Shown here: piece by piece, positions 59,380 through 64,000 of the stretch
How positions within the stretch are numbered: position 1 is the stretch's first letter
Layout: every line of letters starts with the position of its first letter
From: Nocardioides sp. BP30
GTDB taxonomy: Bacteria > Actinomycetota > Actinomycetes > Propionibacteriales > Nocardioidaceae
Length of the DNA stretch: 64,000 nucleotides
NCBI RefSeq assembly: GCF_029873215.1
Contig: NZ_CP123620.1
Span: forward strand, 3,348,001-3,412,000
Reading direction: 5' to 3'
Notes under the pieces: model-generated
Database searches by the model: none
What the model was told of the DNA's origin: nothing
Seen by the model: only the letters and a program-made list of their open reading frames with translations
Position numbers and translations under genes: made by a program

Positions 59380-60546
59380 ATGACCGCCTCCGCAGCCGCG
59401 CCGCCCACCGCGCCGGGGCTGGCGCGCGCCCGCCGCGCGGCGCAGGTCGCGTTCGCCACCCAGGGCCTGGTCTACATCAGCCTGACGGCTCGGCTGCCGC
59501 GCTTCCAGGACCGCTGGAACCTCTCCGACCTCGGCCTCTCGGGCCTTCTGCTGATGATGGTGCTGCTCGCCGGCGTGGGATCGGTCGCGGCCGAGAACCT
59601 GGCCAAGCGCCATCCCAGCGGCCGCCTGCTGCGCGGCGGCCTCGTGCTGATCGCTCTCGCCCTCCCGGTGATCACCACCGCGCCGGCGATGCCGATCTTC
59701 GTCCTGGGCCTGGCCCTGTACGGCGTCGCCCTCGGCGCGGTCGACGCCGGCACGAACATGCAGGCCGTGGCGCTCGAGCACGCCTACGGCCGGCCGATCC
59801 TGCCCTCGTTCCACGGTGCCTGGACGCTGGGTGGGGTCATCGGGGCGGCGCTGGCCCTCGCCCTCGGTGGCGCCCCGCTGTGGGCTGACGCGTTCCTGCT
59901 GGTGGTGCCGCTCTACGCCGCGGCCGGCGCCCTGTTGCCGCGCGTCGGTGCAGCCGTCGACGTCGGGATCGGCGGGATCCCCTGGCGGCCGATCCTGCTG
60001 GTCGGCCTCGGCATGGTGCTGTTCTACATGGTCGACACGGCCGTGCAGACCTGGGGCCCGATCTACCTCGACGACGTCTTCCCGACGCCGCATCACCTGG
60101 TGGCGCTGGCGACGTTCCCCTACCTGCTCGCCTCGCTGGCCACCCGGCTCGCGGGGGACGGCCTCGTCACCCGGCACGGCGTGGTCCGGGTGCTGCGGGT
60201 CGGCGCCGTGGTGGCGTGCGCCGCCCTGGCGGTCGTGGTCTTCGCCCCGGTCTGGCCGGTGGCTGTCGTCGGGTTCACCGTGCTCGGCGCCGGCGTCGCG
60301 GTGATCGCGCCGCTGAGCTTCTCGGCCGCCGCCACCCTCGCCGGCGGCAGCCAGCAGCGCATCGACGCGGTGATCGCGCGCTTCAACCAGTTCAACTACG
60401 CCGGCGCGCTGCTCGGATCGGTGATGACGGGTGTGTTCGGCTCGGGCACGCTGCGCGTCGGCTTCGCCGTACCGATGGTGCTGATCCTGGGCATGCTGCC
60501 GCTCGCCCGCGCGTTCGCCGCCGACCCGGGCCTCCGTCCCCGTTGA
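59380..60546 (+). CDS. MFS transporter (FucP/YbjJ-like branch)
   Basis: 388 aa, twelve helices. ARRAAQVAFATQGLVYISLTARLPRFQDRWNLSDLGLSGLLLMM is the N-terminal half of the YbjJ-type MFS family, then DAGTNMQAVALEHAYGRPILPSFHGAWTLGGVIGAAL, a diagnostic stretch with the FHG motif. The cargo is unknown. The last codons (AADPGLRPR) are themselves the first unit of a 22-bp repeat, so the C-terminus has been shaped by the repeat. Confidence 0.87.
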   Translation: MTASAAAPPTAPGLARARRAAQVAFATQGLVYISLTARLPRFQDRWNLSDLGLSGLLLMMVLLAGVGSVAAENLAKRHPSGRLLRGGLVLIALALPVITTAPAMPIFVLGLALYGVALGAVDAGTNMQAVALEHAYGRPILPSFHGAWTLGGVIGAALALALGGAPLWADAFLLVVPLYAAAGALLPRVGAAVDVGIGGIPWRPILLVGLGMVLFYMVDTAVQTWGPIYLDDVFPTPHHLVALATFPYLLASLATRLAGDGLVTRHGVVRVLRVGAVVACAALAVVVFAPVWPVAVVGFTVLGAGVAVIAPLSFSAAATLAGGSQQRIDAVIARFNQFNYAGALLGSVMTGVFGSGTLRVGFAVPMVLILGMLPLARAFAADPGLRPR

Positions 60547-60600
60547 CCCGGGCCTCCGTCCCCGTTGACCCGGGCCTCCGTCCCCGTTGACCCGGGCCTC
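60523..60600. repeat. 22-bp-period minisatellite between MFS and YbjQ genes
   Basis: Three full units (starting 60523, 60545 and 60567; core CGGGCCTCCGTCCCCGTTGA) and a 12-bp partial fourth at 60589. The first unit is the coding end of the MFS gene, and each unit carries that gene's TGA stop. The final partial unit ends at the stop of the convergent YbjQ gene (60599-60601). It shares period and core with the array at 53870. Confidence 0.92.
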
Positions 60601-60964
60601 AGAGCTGATAGCCGAGCTGGCGTGCCGTCTCATGCGCGCCGTCGGTGACCGGCCACGCGACCACAGCGGTGCCGTACGCGCAGATCTCGGTCCACACGTC
60701 GCCCATCTCGGAGGTGTCGAAGCGCATCGCCACGATGGCGTTGCCGCCGCGGTTGCGCGCCTCCTGCATCATCCGCTCCATCACCTCGGTCCGGCTGTTG
60801 ACCAGGTTCTGCGTCATGCCCTTGAGCTCGCCCCCGACGAGCGACTTGAAACCCGCGCCGAGTTGGGAGAAGGCGTTGCGCGAGCGGACGGTGAGGCCCA
60901 TCACCTCGCCGCACACCCGGTCGATCTCCCAGCCGGGCAGGTCGTTCGTCGTGACTACCAGCAT
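60599..60964 (-). CDS. YbjQ/DUF74 heavy-metal-binding-family protein
   Basis: 121 aa. Characteristic ELKGMTQNLVNSRTEVMERMMQEARNRGGNAIVAMRFDTSEMGDVWTEICAYGTAV, and an N-terminal DLPGWEIDRVCGEVMGLTVRSRN. YbjQ-family proteins form pentameric rings; the metal-binding role is assigned only by family. Cysteines are few. It is convergent with the MFS gene. Confidence 0.9.
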   Translation of the reverse strand: MLVVTTNDLPGWEIDRVCGEVMGLTVRSRNAFSQLGAGFKSLVGGELKGMTQNLVNSRTEVMERMMQEARNRGGNAIVAMRFDTSEMGDVWTEICAYGTAVVAWPVTDGAHETARQLGYQL

Positions 60965-61022
60965 GCCGCGACGCTAGAGCACGCCCGCTGAGCCTGTCGA
61001 CAGCCCGGGTCCCGAGGCTCGC

Positions 61023-62057
61023 TCAGCGAGGGACGAGCGCCCAGTAGTCCAGGTCGAGCAGTACGCCGTCGGCGTACGCGCCCTGGTCGTCGCGCAGCGT
61101 CATCGACTCGTCGCGTCCCCGGGTGGCGACCAGCCGCAGCCGCAGGGCCCCGACACCCGGCGCCGGCGTCTCCGCCGTGTCGAGCACCTCGCTCCAGGCG
61201 TGGACGGTGTCCCCGGCGAAGGCGGGCGCGACGTGCGAGCCGGCGTTGATCGCCGCGATGAGCTGGGCATTGGCCAGGCCGTTGAACGACAGCGCCCGCG
61301 CCAGCGAGATGATGTGGCCACCGTAGACGAGCCGCCGGCCGTCGGGGCGCGCCTCGGTGTTGAAGTGCACCTTGGCGGTGTTCTGCCACAGCCGGGTCGC
61401 CATCATGTGCTCGGCGTCGGTGAGCGTGACGCCGTCGACGTGGTCGATCCGCTCCCCCACCTCGTAGTCGCCGTGCCGGTGCGGCTCGCCCGCCGCGGCG
61501 AAGTCGTAGGAGGAGAAGTCGAGCCCGGCGGGGACGACCAGGTCGGCCGGCTCGACGCTCGCGGCCAGCGCCGGCACCACCGTCGCGGGCGCCGGGCTCT
61601 CGGCGGAGCGCTTGTGCACCATCACCCACCGCGCCCACTCGATCGCTACCTCGCCGCGCTGGTTCGTCGCTGTCGAGCGGACGTAGACCACGCCGGTCCG
61701 GCCGTTGGAGTTCTGCTTGAGGCCGATCACCTCCGAGCGCGTCGAGAGCGTGTCGCCCGGCACGACCGGCCGGTGGAAGCGGCACTCCGCGTACCCGAGG
61801 TTCGCGACCGCGTTGAGCGAGACGTCCGGCACCGTCTTGCCGAAGGCGATGTGGAAGCCGATGAGCTCCTCGACCGGGTGCGCGGACAGCCCGACCGAGG
61901 CGGCGAACTCCGCCGAGGAAGGTACGGCGAAGCGTGTGGGGTAGAGCGCGCCGTACAGCGCCCGGTCACCCTCGGTGACGGTGCGCGGCGTTGCGTGCTC
62001 GATGACCTGGCCGAGGGTGAAGTCCTCGAAGAAGTTGCCCGCGTTGATCTTGCTCAT
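61023..62057 (-). CDS. MaoC-family dehydratase, mesaconyl-CoA hydratase-like
   Basis: 344 aa, two hotdog domains. The N-terminus AGNFFEDFTLGQVIEHATPRTVTEGDRALYGALYPTRFAVPSSAEFAASVGL and FGKTVPDVSLNAVANLGYAECRFHRPVVPGDTLSTRSEVIGLKQNSNGRTGVVYVRS match my memory of mesaconyl-CoA (beta-methylmalyl-CoA) hydratase from the ethylmalonyl-CoA pathway. The second domain has LYGGHIISLARALSFNGLANAQ. It is part of an operon-like run on the minus strand with the acyl-CoA dehydrogenase upstream. Other MaoC substrates are possible. Confidence 0.75.
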   Translation of the reverse strand: MSKINAGNFFEDFTLGQVIEHATPRTVTEGDRALYGALYPTRFAVPSSAEFAASVGLSAHPVEELIGFHIAFGKTVPDVSLNAVANLGYAECRFHRPVVPGDTLSTRSEVIGLKQNSNGRTGVVYVRSTATNQRGEVAIEWARWVMVHKRSAESPAPATVVPALAASVEPADLVVPAGLDFSSYDFAAAGEPHRHGDYEVGERIDHVDGVTLTDAEHMMATRLWQNTAKVHFNTEARPDGRRLVYGGHIISLARALSFNGLANAQLIAAINAGSHVAPAFAGDTVHAWSEVLDTAETPAPGVGALRLRLVATRGRDESMTLRDDQGAYADGVLLDLDYWALVPR

Positions 62058-62149
62058 GGGAGGTCATCCTTCCGAAGAGCCACCGCGGCGGGAACGGCGA
62101 GACCGGTGGCGTATCTCACGCTGATCCGGGCGCCCGCCCTCGCCGGAGG

Positions 62150-63043
62150 TCAGTGCCGCAGCGCCTTCGCGAGCCGGACCGAGGCCTCGATCTCGGTCCG
62201 CCGGATGGAGACGCTCTCCACGTTGAAGCCGTACGGCGCGCCCAACCGCTCGCAGAACGCGGCCAGCTCACGGGCTGTCGCCAGGCACTGGTCGAACGAG
62301 ACGGCCAACGGGTCCGGAGCGTGCGCGAGGTCGTTGCGCATCCACCGCGGGACGTCGACGCCCAGCCACTCCAGGAACGCCAGGGTCTTGACCGATCCGC
62401 ACACCGAGAGGGTGAAGACGACCGGCACCGGTGTCGCGCCTCGTTCGCGGCAGGCGAGGAGGTAGTCGGACACCATGCTCTTGGCGGCGGAGGCGTCGTA
62501 GACGACCTGGGTGATGAAGAACGAGCAGCCGGCCTCCTGCTTGCGCAGCATCCGCTGCGACTCCTCGACACCCCGCTCGGGAATGGCGACGCCGCCCAGC
62601 CGCAGATCAGGGCGGGCCTCGGCGCGCAGCTTCTGCGCCGCCGCCAGCGAGGTGCGCACCTCCTTGGTGCCCGAGGAGGCACCCACGAACACGCCCAGCA
62701 CCCGGTCGGCCGGCTGCTCCGCGAGCCAGCCGGCCAACTCCTCCTCGTCGTACTTGCCGACGCACCGGTAGACGACGGCCGGCCGCCGCCAGCCACCGAG
62801 GTGGTCCGCGAGGAAGCGGGCCGGATCCATCGTGGGCAGGTACGGGAAGGGGCGCTCCTCGGCGTTGCGATCGCTCTCGTCGTCGATGTCGTAGAGCACG
62901 AGTGCGTCGACGTCGAGCCCGTCGAGGCGCCGGAGCACCGCATCGGCGATGTCCTGCGCCTGCTCAGGCGTGGTCGAGAGCTTCGGCGGGGTGATGCTGA
63001 ACAGCAGCGCGCCGCCCTCCCCCGCGATGATCGGCTCGGGCAA
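62150..63043 (-). CDS. Methylenetetrahydrofolate-reductase-family protein
   Basis: 297 aa, TIM-barrel sequence of the MetF type but without the usual N-terminal FEFFPP motif. LLFSITPPKLSTTPEQAQDIADAVLRRL, DALVLYDIDDESDRNAEERPFPYLPTMDP, VRTSLAAAQKLRAEARPDLRLGGVAIPERG, CSFFITQVVYDASAAKSMVSDYL and ESVSIRRTEIEASVRL are recognisable. It is an alternative branch seen beside acyl-CoA genes; the FAD and folate sites are plausible but not certain, so the function may differ from MetF. Confidence 0.75.
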   Translation of the reverse strand: MPEPIIAGEGGALLFSITPPKLSTTPEQAQDIADAVLRRLDGLDVDALVLYDIDDESDRNAEERPFPYLPTMDPARFLADHLGGWRRPAVVYRCVGKYDEEELAGWLAEQPADRVLGVFVGASSGTKEVRTSLAAAQKLRAEARPDLRLGGVAIPERGVEESQRMLRKQEAGCSFFITQVVYDASAAKSMVSDYLLACRERGATPVPVVFTLSVCGSVKTLAFLEWLGVDVPRWMRNDLAHAPDPLAVSFDQCLATARELAAFCERLGAPYGFNVESVSIRRTEIEASVRLAKALRH

Positions 63044-63053
63044 CAGCGCCGCC

Positions 63054-63212
63054 TCAGCCCGACTTGCGGCGGTGCAGCCGAGGACCGCCGCCGACGACCT
63101 CCGAGCCGTGCGCCTTCTCCTTGGAGCCGGCCGAGGCGGCGTTGCCGTGCTGGGCGCCCTTCTTCTTCTCCAGCGCCTCGCGCATCTTCGCCTTCAGGTC
63201 GTCGTTCGTCAT
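63054..63212 (-). CDS. DUF5302 protein
   Basis: 52 aa: MTNDDLKAKMREALEKKKGAQHG, then a Gly/Lys-rich tail ending GPRLHRRKSG. The helix plus RRKSG end is the DUF5302 pattern in actinobacteria. Function unknown. The ATG at 63212 has a GGAGGA-like site upstream. It lies 10 bp before the MTHFR-family gene. Confidence 0.82.
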   Translation of the reverse strand: MTNDDLKAKMREALEKKKGAQHGNAASAGSKEKAHGSEVVGGGPRLHRRKSG

Positions 63213-63304
63213 GGGTTCCTCCGAAGGGGGTCGGCCGGGATGCAGGGCTCCCACCCTCGCACCCCGGCCCCCGTCAGGTCGACCCGGGACCCGCCCGGCA
63301 GCCG

Positions 63305-64000
63305 TCAGGCCTTGTACTCCTTGAGCAGCTGGCGGCCGATGATCATCTTCTGGATGTCGGAGGTGCCCTCGCCGATCAGCATGAACTTCACCTCGCGCAT
63401 CAGCCGCTCGATCTCGTACTCCTTGGAGTAGCCGTAGCCGCCGTGGATGCGGAAGGAGTCCTCGACGACCTCGTTCGCGTACTCGGAGGCGAGCATCTTG
63501 GCCATCCCTGCGTCGACGTCGACGCGCTCGCCGGTGTCCTTCAGGCGCGCGGCCCGGACCATCATGGCGTGTGCGGTCTCGACCTTGGTGGCCATCTCCG
63601 CGAGCCGGAACAGGATCGCCTGGTGCTCGGCGATCGCCTTGCCGAAGGTGTGCCGCTGCTGCGCGTAGGTGATGCCGAGCTCGAAGCCGCGGATCGCCAG
63701 GCCGCAGGCGCGGGCGGCGACGTTGACCCGGCCCACCTCGACGCCGTCCATCATCTGGAAGAAGCCCTTGCCGGGCTCACCACCGAGGATCTGCTCGGCG
63801 GCGATCCTGTGGTGGTCGAAGACCATCTCGGTGGTGTCGATGCCCTTGTAGCCCATCTTGTCGATCTTGCCGGGCACCGTGATGCCCTGCTCGACCTCGC
63901 CGAAGCCCGGCGTCTTCTCCACCAGGAAGGTCGTCATGTTGCGGTAGACGGACTCGGCACCCTCGTCGGTCTTGGTCAGGACGGCGACAAGCGTCGAGGT
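63305..64000 (-). CDS. Acyl-CoA dehydrogenase (C-terminal part, cut by window end)
   Basis: The 231 codons in the window are the C-terminal half of an acyl-CoA dehydrogenase; the N-terminus lies beyond base 64000, and the frame is open to the edge. Seen are GYKGIDTTEMVFDHHRIAAEQILGGEPGKGFFQMMDGVEVGRVNVAARACGLAIRGFE, the FAD-binding RHTFGKAIAEHQAI, and IHGGYGYSKEYEIERLMREVKFMLIGEGTSDIQKMIIGRQLL. Next to a mesaconyl-CoA-hydratase-like gene it may be methylsuccinyl-CoA dehydrogenase, but other acyl-CoA substrates fit too. Confidence 0.9.
   Translation of the reverse strand, partial: TSTLVAVLTKTDEGAESVYRNMTTFLVEKTPGFGEVEQGITVPGKIDKMGYKGIDTTEMVFDHHRIAAEQILGGEPGKGFFQMMDGVEVGRVNVAARACGLAIRGFELGITYAQQRHTFGKAIAEHQAILFRLAEMATKVETAHAMMVRAARLKDTGERVDVDAGMAKMLASEYANEVVEDSFRIHGGYGYSKEYEIERLMREVKFMLIGEGTSDIQKMIIGRQLLKEYKA

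Overview
The window is high-GC actinobacterial DNA, most likely from Nocardioides or a close relative in the Nocardioidaceae. It carries DUF3107, DUF5302, DUF5679 and PPA1309-type small proteins, WhiB7, mycoredoxin and AdnAB, uses many GTG starts, and from about 20.8 kb onward follows the gene order I recall for Mycobacterium tuberculosis Rv3193c-Rv3214. All names come from reading translated sequence and from memory of families; no database search was run.

Region 1 (1-5.9 kb) is an accessory patch of small regulators and oxidoreductases: an XRE/MmyB regulator, a VOC protein, two SDRs, a SnoaL-like protein divergent from an HxlR regulator, and a TetR/LmrA-like regulator. It also holds two decayed pieces of MFS drug-efflux pumps. 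Two matched operators still stand between the TetR gene and the stump of the pump it probably controlled. Region 2 (5.9-11.0 kb) is a quinate/shikimate catabolic cluster: a QsuB-type 3-dehydroshikimate dehydratase divergent from a TetR regulator, then a QsuD-type dehydrogenase and an MHS-family transporter. A shared 16-bp operator lies in both promoter regions. Region 3 (11.0-20.4 kb) has a divergent pair of very large secreted proteins (an alpha/beta hydrolase and a GH106 rhamnosidase, both with C-terminal Ig-like domains), a TetR regulator and a HAD dehalogenase-like protein.

Region 4 (20.6-60.9 kb) is the conserved chromosomal block. It starts with initiator tRNA-Met, followed by UPF0182, PPA1309, YlbL-type PDZ/Lon-like protease, MoaE, an F420-associated zincin, Nudix, a PemK/MazF-like protein, an M48 peptidase, a PHP protein, DUF5679 and an orphan TOMM/ThiF-like protein. 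Next come whiB7 with a complete-looking attenuator leader, uvrD2, mrx1, nudC, adnB-adnA, plsC, an alkyltransferase-like protein, moeZ, TetR-DUF3107, a ferritin-like protein, a DEAD-box helicase, L,D-transpeptidase-ParA, MarC-PHP-DUF6758, a histidine phosphatase, an MFS protein and a YbjQ protein. DNA repair and redox defence dominate: AdnAB end resection, UvrD2, NudC, Mrx1, an alkylation sensor and drug-inducible WhiB7.

Region 5 (61-64 kb) is the edge of an acyl-CoA operon: a mesaconyl-CoA-hydratase-like MaoC protein, an MTHFR-family protein, DUF5302 and an acyl-CoA dehydrogenase cut by the window end. This fits an ethylmalonyl-CoA-type pathway.

The most notable non-gene signals are: the whiB7 leader (promoter, 74-codon upstream ORF, terminator, possible antiterminator helix); a 22-bp-period minisatellite family that fills two convergent intergenic gaps; a nested-stem RNA candidate at 30.7 kb; TetR and LacI-type operators; and 13-bp repeats at the 3' ends of three consecutive genes around the PemK-like gene.
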